DNA from: Sycobia sp. Sy_11
Taxonomy: Eukaryota > Arthropoda > Insecta > Hymenoptera > Epichrysomallidae
Reading direction: 5' to 3'
Assembly (NCBI GenBank): GCA_018907035.1
Contig: JACCIC010000167.1
Span: 1,178,001 to 1,242,000, forward strand
Length of the DNA stretch: 64,000 bases
Below the pieces are notes generated by a model. The model had not been told where the DNA came from, ran no database searches, and saw nothing but the letters and a program-made list of their open reading frames with translations. Every line of letters begins with the position of its first letter. The first letter of the stretch is position 1. A program made the position numbers and the translations under genes. Of the stretch, positions 20,865-32,429 are shown in pieces.

Positions 20865-22960
20865 AGACTTCAAAAATGGATATTTGCAAGTAGCCCTGAC
20901 GCGTGAAAGTCGTCCAATAACCACGTTTAACGTACCAGGAAAAGTATATGAACCAGGAAAAGTATTCGAATTTAATGTTATGCCATTCGGACTATGCGAG
21001 GTTTCAACGTCTGTTAGATCGCGTTATGACGCCTGAATTGACCCCACATGCTTTCGCTTATCTGGATGATATTATAATTGTATCTAAAACTTATCCAGAA
21101 CATATCAAACTGTTAAAAGAAGTATTCCGCCGATTACGAGTCGCATGTTCGAAAACAAATGTAGATAAATGCGAATTTGCTCGGTCCAGTTTAAAGTATG
21201 TTGGCCATATAATTGATCAAAACGTCCTCTGAACCGATCCAGACAAGGTTACCGCTGTATTGAATCTTTTTCCGCCAAAAAACAGTAAAGAAATATAGCG
21301 ATTATATATACAATTTCGTGGTATCGACGGTTTTTGAAAGATATATCGAATGTCGCTGCTCCCTTGCATAGACGTACCAGAAAGAATGCCAAGTGGAACT
21401 GAGGCGAAACAATATTAAACAACTGTTCACGAATGTATCGGTTCTATTTTGTGCAGAATAGAGTAGACCATTTACTTTGCAAACCGATGCACGTAAAGAT
21501 GGTTTAGAAGCTTGTCTGCTCCAGACAAGAATTACTCAGCAATGGAATTAGAATTTCTTGCTATAAAACGGGGCATTTAGAAGTTTCGACATTATTTAGA
21601 CGGTTATACTTTTATACTCTTGACAGATCACCAATCACTAAAGTGGTTCAATCAAATAGAAAGCTCGTCCGGCCATCTAGCACATTGGGTCCTTGAGCTG
21701 AGTCAATCTGATTTCGAGATAAATTACAGGCCAGGGACTGATAACTTGCTGGCAGATACATTATCCAGATAATCCTTTGAAGTAGCTGCATTGACTTAAA
21801 ATGCGAAGATTGGTACGTAAGATGTTTTAAGAATGCCCAAAATAAACCAGAAAAATTCCCACGATTTTTGTATAACATACGGACAGTTGTATAAACATAT
21901 TCTTCACACGTTAGCCTTTAACGTCACAGCAGAAAACCAACAGTGAAAAGTGTGTATCCCATGAAAGAAATACACGATAATCCGCTTGCAGGATATTTGG
22001 GAGTCACGAAAACTTTGTCCCACATAGCCAGAAACTCTTATTGACCAGGAATGTTACGGGAAACTGCTGTATACGTAAGAAACTGTACAAATTGTTAAAA
22101 GTGTAAGGTACAGTAACAAAGTCCTGCAGGTACCTTGTATGCAACCGCCGTCGATCAACCATGGGAGACAGTGGTTGTCGATTTAGTAGGTCTACTCGCA
22201 AGATCTGCAAAATTTAATATTTGGTGATTAGTAATGCAGGACAAATTTACCAAATGGTTTGAACTACAGACACTTCGAAAGGCTACCGGAAAAGCTGTTG
22301 ACCATGTAGTCAACGAGAAAATAAATCTAAGGTTTGGTGGTCCAAAGACTATAATATTGAACAATGAACGACAGTTCATATCAAAGGATTTAACGGAGAT
22401 ATTAACAAGAACAGCTATACAACACCGGAAAACACTACTGTATTCTCCCCAGTATAATCCAGTGGAAAGAGCAAACCAATCAAAGTAATCAAAACGATGA
22501 TCTCACAACATATTACAACGAATCGAAGAATTGGAGACGATCATTTAGCGGAAATTGCATTTGCTTACAACACAGCTCAGAGTGAAGCAACAAAATATTT
22601 GCCAACATATCTAAATTTTGGCAGAGAATTACATCCTCCGGGTTCTCTAGTACAAAAAAAGTATTAGACGTTAAAACGCCAAATTATAACCGTATACAAG
22701 AATTACTTGACGCCTTTGAATTTGTCAGCGGACAACAGGCAAGGAGATTCCAAAAACAACAACATTACTACAATCTACGTCGCCGTATTTGGTAATCCAC
22801 AATTGGTGAAAAAATATTTAAACGGACACCTGAATTGTCCAGTAAAACGAACGCCTTTAACGCAAAATTGGCGCCAAAATTTGAAGGACCATCCACAGTG
22901 CATAAACCGAATTAAAGGCCGAATTTAATAATATTATACGTCGGCCAATGCGACCAAAGC
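20865..22960 (+). pseudogene. Ty3/gypsy pol fossil: RT, RNase H, integrase
   Basis: Broken plus-strand frames follow gypsy order. The RT begins with YLQVALTRESRPITTFNVPGK, with a small tandem duplication of ACCAGGAAAAGTAT near 20935. It continues with HAFAYLDDIIIVSKTYPEH (active site YLDD near 21061) and KYVGHIID. RNase H shows AMELEFLAIKRG and LLTDHQSLKWFNQ (near 21620) and NYRPGTDNLLADTLSR. Integrase shows WETVVVDLVG (first Asp, near 22162), NNERQFISKDL (second Asp changed to Asn) and QYNPVERAN (Glu kept). The C-terminal VSGQQARRFQKQQHYYNLRR is near 22720. Gag and protease are absent. Many stops and frameshifts are present. Confidence 0.85.
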
Positions 22961-23785
22961 TAGTGACAAGTATAGAAAAGTTGCGGATCAAAAGCATAGA
23001 AACCCTGTCAGGGTTACGTGAAGTGATAAAAAAAGTCGCCTCGGTGCACTCTTTAACGTTATATCCGCCCCTGATGTGGTGGTGCTGGTCAAGAAAAGGG
23101 TAGTAGGCCTCCTAATGAAGCCTGCCCCCGATTTCAAGCCTGAGGACGACAAGCACCTCACGCTTACGTGGCCATAGATAGCTTATCATTACGATGAAGA
23201 GACCACGATATATTTCAGGCTGTATTCAACTCGGAACAGGCAAACCATCGGCGGCAGACGCTTTAAAATGCGAATGGGCGCAGAAACGGGCAAAATTAAA
23301 TATCTGTCATCCTATGTCTCAAAATAAAGTAAGAATAAATAATACTATGAATTCCGTTCGAAACTATGGTTTAGATTTGTTAAATTTCAACTAGTGATTA
23401 ACGCATAAAATTATATATATATATATATATATAAATTTCCGTTCCGTAAACTAGGGGAAAATGCAATGATCAGGCTATATTCCCGATACAGCCTAATACG
23501 CGCAAAACTATAATTTGAAATAAATAAAGTTTCAAATTAAAATAATCGGGTAATGCTCTTGATTAGCGCGCTCACGATTTACGCGAGAGAGAACCGCAGA
23601 CGCGCGGCAGCCAGCGTGAAAAAGATTCCCCGCGCTCCCCGCGCCTACGAACTCGGGAGACAGTGAAGACCTTAGTCACTGCATTTCAAGCGCTCCATTT
23701 TTTATTAAATAATATAGAATGTATAGCAGGCATATATAAACATACATTCAAATAAATATTATAATGAATACACGAATAATTACAT
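22961..23785. other. 3' flank of the gypsy fossil, possible LTR remnant
   Basis: There is no gene. A moderately GC-rich segment at 23560-23680 follows AAATAAAGTTTCAAATT (near 23520), which could be a polyadenylation signal in an LTR. A short (TA)n is at 23411-23433. Confidence 0.35.
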
Positions 23786-24035
23786 GTGTGCGAACGTCCT
23801 AAAGTACAAAAGGATATACCGTCCAAACACGAAAGTCGCTGTAAAAGTCGTCCCGACATACCTGGACAATGTTTCCTATCAACTAAACATGATAATACCC
23901 TTCGAAGTCATTTAAAAACACATGTAAATCGTATTTTACCATCCGCTCATGAAAGTACGCGTAGAAGATGTCTCAAGGAAGCTAGACATCGTGTACTACC
24001 CACTAAACGCAATACTCCACGTATAAGTTGTATTT

Positions 24036-24037
<2 letters not shown>
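23786..24037 (+). repeat. 60-bp tandem repeat array with open frame, locus 3
   Basis: Three full units of exactly 60 bases (23819-23878, 23879-23938, 23939-23998) and a partial fourth (from 23999) can be lined up by their CTAAAC/CCAAAC starts and their ends in TA or TTTTA. The plus-strand frame (83 codons) stays open through all units, giving 20-residue repeats that start roughly PSKHESRC, STKHDNTLRS, PSAHESTRR and PTKRNTPRIS. The last resembles the minus-strand TKRATPS of loci 1 and 2. Whether it is or was translated is unknown. Confidence 0.7.
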
Positions 24038-24038
<1 letters not shown>

Positions 24039-24082
<44 letters not shown>

Positions 24083-24191
24083 CATATATTTCTCTTTTTT
24101 AAATTAAACACCGTGAATAATTTAGTAATGGTGCCGCTAATTTAGTAATAGTTTACGAATTGTATATTTTTAAGCGGACGCTGGATATTAT

Positions 24192-24237
<46 letters not shown>
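24039..24237. repeat. Two (TA)n microsatellites
   Basis: Pure TA arrays occupy 24039-24081 and 24194-24237. Confidence 0.9.
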
Positions 24238-24240
<3 letters not shown>

Positions 24241-24886
24241 TCGATGTCATTGATATAAACTCTATTTTGTCAGGATTTCTTCAGTTAAAACTAAAAAAAC
24301 ATAGCTCATGTCACTTCTGAAGTTAATATAAAGAATAAAAAAATCATGATTTGACTAACTTGACATATTCTTATATATATAGAGAGAGATTTTCCCACTT
24401 TTACAAAAATTAAATGATATCCATAAGGTGTGACAGTAGTGTCAGATTAACCTGAAGAACAAAAAAGGTAATACCGACTAACGTCACACCTTCTTTAGGA
24501 TACGAAACCCAAAGCTGGATATGATCATTCAAGTTAGGTAGCTCAGTATTAATAATTTAAGCGGACTACTTTAAATTGACAGTCGTGATTCAAGACGCCA
24601 TCATCTGGCAGCTGGTGAAACTAACTGCTGAGACCGACAACCTATATTTTTATTACTGATTATTCATGCATCCAATTAGAAGGAAAACGTATTCTTTCTT
24701 TCGGTGTGCTACTAAATAGCAACAACCAGTAACGTGCCTAACTGCTGGCAAAACTTAATTTACATCTGATATTTATCCATTAAATTGTAATTTTAACGCG
24801 ATCCTACGGATTAAGGCAAACTATAGTTTTAATGATATACGTACCCATAAATATTCCCTCGCTCTTTCTCTCTTTCTCTGTTTCTT

Positions 24887-24935
<49 letters not shown>

Positions 24936-25080
24936 GCGATCCTACTCTTTCGATTGAGACCTTGACGGCCCTTATAAGCGCCAGCTGTTTAGTGTTTTGT
25001 AACAATGCGAGAGTATTGCATGTCACGCAAATAGAACACTGAAATATAAAGCAACAGTGCGCGATGAGAATTTGTGCAAA
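24238..25080. other. Unassigned, with (CT)n tract
   Basis: AAGGTGTGAC near 24427 and GTCACACCTT near 24484 form a 10-bp inverted repeat. A (CT)n-rich tract spans 24856-24935. There is no gene. Confidence 0.55.
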
Positions 25081-25084
25081 ACTC

Positions 25085-25655
25085 AGATGAGCAAAAAGGT
25101 CACCGAATGAACATCGCTCAAAATTGTCTCGAACAGGATGGAAATGATTCTACTCTTCTTGATCGAGTTATTACTGGTGATGAACGTTGGTTCATTAAAT
25201 ATGACACCGAAACTAAACGACAAAGCCAATAACGGCTGTCCCCTGGAGCGTCAAGGTCAAAGAAGGCGAGAATGAGCGAGTTCAAGGTGAAAACCATCTT
25301 CATTTGCTCCTCTGACAGTAAGGGGGTTGTTCACAAAGTGTCTCTACCACCTGGACAAACCGTGAATCATATATTCTACCGCAATGTGCTCGAAAAATTA
25401 CGAAAAAGGGTGCTCAGACTGCGTCCAGAGATCGCAAAGACTTGAGTTCTGCATCACAACAATGCTCCCTATCACAATGCTTTCAGGGTCTCTCAGTTTT
25501 TGGCGTTTAAAGGCATGACATCGTTATTAGAACCGCTCTATTTCCCCCATTTGAAAAAATTCGTCAAAGGTCGACATTTTCACTTCGTTGAAAACATCCA
25601 AGAATCTGTGACAAGGGTACTCAGAGAGGTCCAACAAGAACTTACCTTCTGATCC
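25085..25655 (+). pseudogene. mariner-like transposase fragment lacking the third catalytic Asp
   Basis: The plus strand encodes the catalytic half of a mariner transposase across two or more frames: RVITGDERWFIKYDTETKRQS (first Asp, near 25165), SKGVVHKVSLPPGQTVNHIFY (near 25318), VLHHNNAPYHNAFRVSQFLA (second Asp changed to Asn, near 25447), and LKKFVKGRHFHFVENIQESV. Between PLYFP and HLKK about ten residues are missing compared with the usual PPYSPDL...FFLFPxLKK. The block with the third Asp is therefore deleted. Upstream the DNA-binding domain is absent. No TIRs are seen. Confidence 0.8.
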
Positions 25656-25744
25656 TGAATTTTTACTATATTTTTTTTAATAATAAATTATAATTTAATA
25701 TTAATAGGAATTCAGGAAAGGACAGGCTAGTTAAGAGTTACAGG

Positions 25745-26040
25745 GAGTACCAAAGAATTAATAATTTGCCTCTCCTTCATTTTCCAATGTTTCATACTCC
25801 CCCCTCTTTTATGACACTATAATTATACGTCACGAGTCTACTACATCATCTACAACTCTTGCCCGCCTCCCTCCGTTCTGTTTTACCAGCTTGCACTGCT
25901 CATCTCTGCTTGTACACGTTTCCGCTTATATTTTTCTATTTCGACCTTTTTTGTAGTGTTCTACCATTACCGAGCCTAAATGGACCTTTTTTGCGGTTCT
26001 AGCGTAGAAAACAACAGCGCCAAATTTCGGACCTTCTGTT
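25745..26040 (-). repeat. Third copy of the gypsy Env-tail/LTR-proximal block
   Basis: TCTCCTTCATTTTCCAATG and TTACCGAGCCTAAATGGACC match 14714 and 14911 in the same orientation, and the complement of about 10160-10345. Divergence is higher than between the other two copies. Confidence 0.65.
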
Positions 26041-28150
26041 TATTTATTGATCTCATTATTCTATTAAATAAATTTTATATAAACATCTATGTTCTTTATT
26101 TCTATATTGAATCTTTTCTTTTCTTCGTGTTGAGCTTGTCTCTCATTTTTCTTCTTTTCTTTTCCTTTGCCATTATAACTTAACAAAAATCTGAATAAGT
26201 TAAATTAAAGGTTATGTTGGAAAATAGTTTATATTAAAGGTTATGTTGGAAAATAGTACATGATTATGTGGCTTAAAGAAGAAGCTGCGGACAATTTCAT
26301 TTTAGCTTAAAACTGTGAATTATAAATGTCAAAAAAAAATATTTGTATAACTGATCGTGGTATAGGTAAACTTTAAGCAAAAATTTTTCATTTCTATTTT
26401 GCTAAGATTTGATTAATTAAGCCTTTGCAAAAATAAAATGCGGCTATCACGAAATGATACGAAAATTAGAATTACATCGAAAAAGTATGTTTTGCAACAT
26501 TAATATATTAAATTATAGTATCCTACACCTCGCTATGACAATGATGAGTACTCTTAAATATCATAAAGGTTTACATTATCTAATAATGAGTTTATAAACT
26601 TACCTCTTGAATGAGCTTTATATGAATACAAAAAAATAGCATCCTGTCGCAAATACTTCTTCGTGACTTCCTGTCGTCTTTGAACTGGTTCATTGTAGTA
26701 ACTTTATCTCCTTTTTTTAAAATAATATATCTTATCCTTTTTTTGTTTCCTCACTTTTATATCTCTTTATTCTTCTAATATATCCTGCATTATATCCTTT
26801 GCATAGACTCAATTACTAAATAGCATCTTCAATAATCGGCTACATAATTACCAATCATTTGTTTCATTGCATGTGCATTCACCAATTTAAGTTATAGTTC
26901 GTTACCAAATTTTTATGATCTTTCAAGAATGCATAGTTCATGCATGTGAATATCCGACTCATTACTTAGTATTTCATCTTTTTTTTCATTATTATCCACA
27001 TCTTGAAGCGTTTTATTTGCCATTGCCATTTTTAACATGCCACTACTGCTTATTAAAGTAGGAACTAACTCCTTTACCTTTATCAATGGCATTAGTATTA
27101 TGATCCTTCCGACATTTCTATTAATATATTTTTTCTGTTCATAACACTTTCAAAATTATTCACCAGATTTAGTATCTTTTACTTATAATAATTTCACTAT
27201 TATACATCCCTCTTTCTACAGAGTCAGTAAATTTTATTTACGATATTATTTAAATTATTTATAGTTGTTTCTCCGAATTCTTTGTCTTCATTACCAATAT
27301 CCTTTTTTCTTTTTTTTTTTATTATTATTTATTGATACTGTTCTAGGTTGATTTTTTTTTCTTAATTATTATTTGCGACAATTATTTACACATGTTTCTC
27401 ACTTTTTTCTCATTCTCTGATTTTTGCAACACTGTCACTATTCTTTAGTAATTGTCTTAGATTCACTATTTGTTTTTCTTCTATATCAAGTTATTTTTAG
27501 TTGCTTTGAGACTCGTTTTCTTCGTTTAACTTATTTAGCTTTACTTAACTTATCCTTTAAACTTAACTCAACTTTTGAACTTAAACTTTTTTCTTAAACT
27601 TAATTTTTTTTCTTATTTTATTAAATAATGCCTCGAAACTTGGGTCACTTCGGAAGCACTGGCAAAATTCACGTCCTCAAAATCAGACGATTCATGATGC
27701 GGATCAATTGTTCACGTTTTCTCGCGCGAGTACTTCCCGGCACTCCAGGCCGTGCGATGGCCTCTATTAGGCAACATAGCCTGATTGTCCCTCCACAGAC
27801 GGCTGTGCGTGGCTCGTGAAGGGATGACGTAAGGGGACGGGAGACGGTGCCAAGCACAAGGCGCGCACGAGCACCTTGAGGTTTTCCTCATCGTGGAATG
27901 ACGCGGGCGTCGTCTTCTTCCTTCTGGAGTTTAGAATTATATCAAAGCGAATAGAGAGTGAAGATACATTATTTTAACAAAACAAATTACTTTAAAATGG
28001 CAAAGACTGATTAATATAGGTTATAAATAATTCTAAGTATAAATAATCTGATTTCTTTTTATGATAGAGATGTATATAGACTCAATAACGAACATAATAA
28101 CTAAATAAATGAATTTGAAGCAAATAAATAAAATTTTAATTTATATTTAT
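26041..28150. other. Mostly AT-rich stretch, no recognised gene
   Basis: A 26-base direct repeat (TTAAAGGTTATGTTGGAAAA) occurs near 26203 and 26234. 27515-27610 is a run of ACTTAACTT-like sequence. A GC-richer block at 27630-27930 has no recognisable frame. The minus strand of 26.6-27.6 kb has a Lys/Glu-rich but broken pattern that I cannot assign. Confidence 0.5.
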
Positions 28151-28192
28151 ATGGTATAAATAAATGTTATTTGAACCGTATAAATAACAAAT

Positions 28193-29640
28193 TTGTCCGG
28201 CGCGAAGAAAACGCCGGCAACCATCGCAAATCCACAGTATAAACTACCAGGACCATTGGACGACTCCCATAATGTATGGAAGCACCAATATTCTGCAATA
28301 CAACAATTACAACAAGGCCAACCTTCCGTTCCAGCCCAAAACAACAATAGATTAACAGAATGCCCAGCACTATCACCGCCGAATATATCGAATGGATACG
28401 ATAGTACGCATCAAAAAGAAACACGAGCTGGCAAACTGCTAAGGCAGTAGAACATGAAATATTTCAGAATACCCGAAGAAGATGTGAAAGAATTTATAGA
28501 AAGACTGGAAGAGACTTGTGAGAGTCTAGACATCCCGGTGGCGGATATACTAAAACTAATACCGGGTATTCTATGTGGATATTTTTGCACATGGGCAAGG
28601 CCAATCTACAAAATTGGGCAGATTTGAGAACAATTAAAAAGAGCATTCAGACAAAAATTTAGGCCTATTGACTACACGTTGAGATAAGAAGAAGAGTTCA
28701 GAGAGAGGACACAAGGTCCTAATGAGCTAATAGGATCATAGCTAATAAGTATGAAAGCACTGTTAGGTAAAGTGTCCCACCATTGTCACCGGAAACACAG
28801 CCAGATAGGATTTACAGAAATCTACACGCTATGTTCATTGACAAAATTAACAGAGCAGACTTTACGACAGTAGATGAGTTACATGTCTTGGACCAGCAGA
28901 TTGAGCCTAAAAAGGAGCTGACCGCAGATATAAGGAACCACCAGCAGCAGAGAACTACTTGGTGAGCAGCCCAGTTTGCCCCTCGTCTGGAGGAATGACG
29001 ATCAAGACTAGCAGCCCTAGACGAGGATCAGCCGAAGCGAGTCACGTTAACTGAACCGCTAACGTCAATACTGATGTCTAAAAAGAAATATATCATAAGT
29101 TCATCGCAAGACTGCGAAGCAGAGACGAAAGTCAAAATCCAACACCGAAACGCTGACAAAAAGAACCAAGACAAACGTCAAGGGATACGTGAAATCGAAG
29201 TCCCGCACCCAGATATCATATAGGAACACCTCCTAGGACCCGATCAAGATCAACAGGTGAATCTCGATACAGGAGTCCTAGGTGCCTAGGAGTCCTTCGC
29301 CACGAAATATGACCCATGTCACCACCAGCCTCTCTCGTAACTACTGTCCAGCCTGGGAGAGCAATGAGCACTGATGTTACCCCTGATTTCTCGTCAGGGA
29401 GCGTAACGACCGATACACGGATCATGACAGGACGACCGATCACCACGACCGCGCACTGAACGAGGATACCCCCGCCAAGATAGCCGACCGTGCTTGATTT
29501 GCAGTAGACCAGGCGATTGGCCTGGTCAATACCCAGAAAGGAAACGCATCTTCTTCTATAACTGTCGCGAAGACGGCGTTATGACGATCAACTGCACACG
29601 TTGCGGACCAAATAGGAAAAATTCAGGAAACGCCCAAGGG
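28193..29640 (+). pseudogene. Ty3/gypsy gag with degraded zinc knuckles
   Basis: Broken plus-strand frames encode a Gag-like protein: a polar N-terminus (Gln/Pro-rich, 28193-28450), a capsid-like region (FRIPEEDVKEFIERLEETCE near 28463; LKRAFRQKF near 28640), and a C-terminal nucleocapsid. The latter has CLICSRPGDW and YNCREDGVMTINCTRCG near 29492-29610. In the first knuckle the His and final Cys positions read Asp and Tyr, and in the second the first Cys reads Phe, so Zn binding is lost. Gag would package the element RNA in cytoplasmic particles. It is followed by pol of the same element. Confidence 0.65.
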
Positions 29641-29744
29641 AAACGGTTATTGGATTCGACCCTACTACCTTACACAAGGAGAATCCCCGAACAACAGACA
29701 AAACAGTTAACGCAGGACGCGCAGCGATAATAGCCACTGACATT

Positions 29745-30975
29745 ACTGGATTTAAGATGCAGCCCCGATACAGGAGTACGAGATCGATTCTTCCTAAACA
29801 TCGAATTATCAGGCAAGATATTCCCAGCGCTTGTAGATCCTGGGACCAGATAAAAGATCAGACTTTACATAGATTACAGGGCAGCTAAGCAGGTGACGAA
29901 GAAGGTTTTATATCCTCTTCCTCAAATGGAATTGCTCGTTCTCTTTCTAAGATAGACTTGAGCCAGGCGTATCATCAGATTCCGTTAGATGATGATTGTA
30001 AGGAAATAACTACCTTTGCAATCCCGCAGAAAGGGCTGTTTCAGTACACGCGAATTCCATATGAACTGACCAACGTCCCAGGCAGTTTCCACCGGCGCAT
30101 GGATATCGTGTGTGGACCGCAGTGGCAATCCTGCGTGTTTGTCTACATGGATGATATTGTTATCGCCACAAATACGTTCAAGGAACATTCTTAGCAACTA
30201 GAAACTGTACTTATCCGCCTCAATCAGCGCTTCACGTTAACAGAGAAAAGTCTGAGTTTTGTTGCCCGGAGGTACGTTACCTGGGTTATATAGTAGACAA
30301 GAACGGACTGCCGATAGATCCCATCAAGCTAAAATCCGTCAGGGAATATCCAGCCCCCACGATTCCCAATAACTAAGAACTTTTCTCAGCATGGTAGGGT
30401 GCTACGCCCGCTTTCTAAAATCACTAGCGGATGTAAAGGCACCACTAAGCAAATTATTACGAAAAAACGTGAGATGGCACTGGGACAAATCCCAGGAGGA
30501 CGTATTGAACCAACTGTGTATCTTGCTAATGCAAGCCCCCGTATTAGCGAGCCCCGTACATATAGACCGTATAGTCTACAGCCGGCAACTACGCCCTCTG
30601 TGCCATGTTTAGTCAAGACACGGAAAAAGCAGAGCACTCTATCGCTTATGCGAGCACGGCATTGATTAAGGCGGAGGTGCATTACACGGTAACCGAAAAA
30701 GAGCGTCTCGCCGTAATCTGGGCCGTTAAAAAATTCAGAGACTACCTGTTTAGAGAGGAATTCACTGTGATCATTGCTCACAGCAGTCTAAAATGACTGC
30801 ACACGCTAAAGAATCCTACGGGAAGGTTAGCCAAATTGGCTACAGCGCTGTGGAACTATAATATGAAGATAATTCATAGAAAAGGCCCAACGCACAAAGT
30901 GGTAGATGCGCTCTCACGCCCCCCCTATCACAGAAAAATCACCAACAGATATCATTACCGCTATGGAGCGAGACA
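29745..30975 (+). pseudogene. Ty3/gypsy protease, reverse transcriptase and RNase H (broken)
   Basis: A protease-like PALVDPGTR lies near 29830 (the family active site is D[ST]G; here DPG). Then there is a gap, since most of the RT fingers are missing. The palm follows: MSQAYHQIPLDDDCKEITTFA (29958), FQYTRIPYELTN, and VFVYMDDIVIATNTFKEHS with the YMDD active site (near 30143). The connection domain shows VGCYARFLKSLADVKAPLSK (30394), and RNase H shows HSIAYASTALIKAE and YTVTEKERLAVIWAVKKFRDYL (30640-30745). A short tether, HRKGPTHKVVDALSRPP, is near 30880. Multiple stops and frame changes are present. The catalytic YMDD is intact but out of any full frame. Confidence 0.85.
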
Positions 30976-31149
30976 GTTGGTATGCTAGTATGACAGCAAA
31001 AGCTAAAAGAAGTCAAAGACTGACTAGAAAAACATTCAAACTGGCGGTTTAGAGACAACACCCTCTTAAAATATTGCCCGAACCTCTACTCGGACATACT
31101 AAATACCGAGGAAGACCACTGGAGGATCATCGTCTCTTCTAAAGACCAC

Positions 31150-32240
31150 GAACAAATAGTGTTCGAATGTTACAACACATCGACATCCGGACATTTCGGT
31201 GTTGAAAAGACCTTACACAAGATCTCTCGAAGTTATTACTGTCCAGGAATGAAACGAGATATCTATAAATATATCAAACAGTCCCCATTGTGTCAGCTGT
31301 ATAACGTTTCCCAAAAAATATCAATCGGCCGAATGACGCACAGAAATGTGAAAGGGCCATGAACATGCGTGGTCGCTGACATAATGGGTCTCTTTCCTGC
31401 CAGTAATGGTGAGCACAGATATCTCTTGATCTTTGAAGATCTTTTCACCAAGGGTGTAGAATTTCAACCACTGCATAGGGCAATGGGACAAGCAATAATT
31501 AAAACGCTTGAAGAGCTGGTCGTATATAAATAGGGTTGCCTAAAATTTTTAATTTCCGAGCATGGGACCGAGTTCGCTAATAAGCTGGTCAAACAGCAAC
31601 TCGACCATCTTGAGATAATACAACAGCTAATAGCGCCATACCATGCAGAGGCGAACCCTGTAGAGCGGGTAAACCGCATGTTCAAAAGTATGATCTCAAT
31701 CTTCGTAAAAGAAGATCATAAAGATTGGGACATACACCTGCCTGAATTGGCTTTCACCATGAATACGTCTATGCACGCAGCCTTCGACAGCCATTCTAAA
31801 TTTTGGCAGATATCCCAGAGAAATAGCCAAATACAGAGACATCTGCGAAAACAAGAAATCACTACAGTTGCTAACACCCTGGCTAATACGCATGAAAATA
31901 TTAGCAGTTATTCATGAATTAGTTAAAAAGAACCCATGTGCAGCCAGTAAAAACAGGCGCACTATTATAATAGAAACACGAAAGAGGCATCGTTCGAGGA
32001 AAACGAATGACTATAGACGAAATCATGTAATCATCAGGGACGAATAAATCTGCAGCCATACTAGTACCGAAGTTTGTTGCATCGTGTCGAATCGTTAGGA
32101 CGATATCCCCTGCCATCTTCGAGCTAGAAGGCCCGGACGACGGGATTTCCGCAGATTGGCTTTCGAAGCATCCGACGAGATAGAGGGCGACGTTGGTCCA
32201 ATGACCGAGCAATCGCGTCAACCAGGGGACGTACATACCG
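31150..32240 (+). pseudogene. Ty3/gypsy integrase (broken)
   Basis: The zinc-binding region reads GHFGVEKTLHKISRSYYCPG and then SPLCQ (31180-31300; one Cys of the HHCC set is replaced by Ser). The core begins VVADIMGLFPAS (first Asp, near 31375). The second motif is ISEHGTEFANKL (Glu-His where Asp-x is expected, near 31555). The third is YHAEANPVERVNRMF (Glu kept, near 31640). The C-terminal DWDIHLPELAFTMNTS follows near 31725. A weak C-terminal domain remnant (IFELEGPDDG) is near 32118. It completes the gag-pol order begun at 28.2 kb. Confidence 0.8.
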
Positions 32241-32429
32241 CCAGCCTAACGGACTTAGCACCCGAAAACGCGGTAACACCGTTAATGCCGCAAACAACCG
32301 AGCAAATGACGCAAAACTGTCAATGTAACCTCGACCATCAACGTCAAGCCCTCGACATGAATCGAGTAGCCTAAGCCCTGAACGATATAGAAGACATAAA
32401 CGAATTGGAGAACCTGATCGAGTTCAGTC

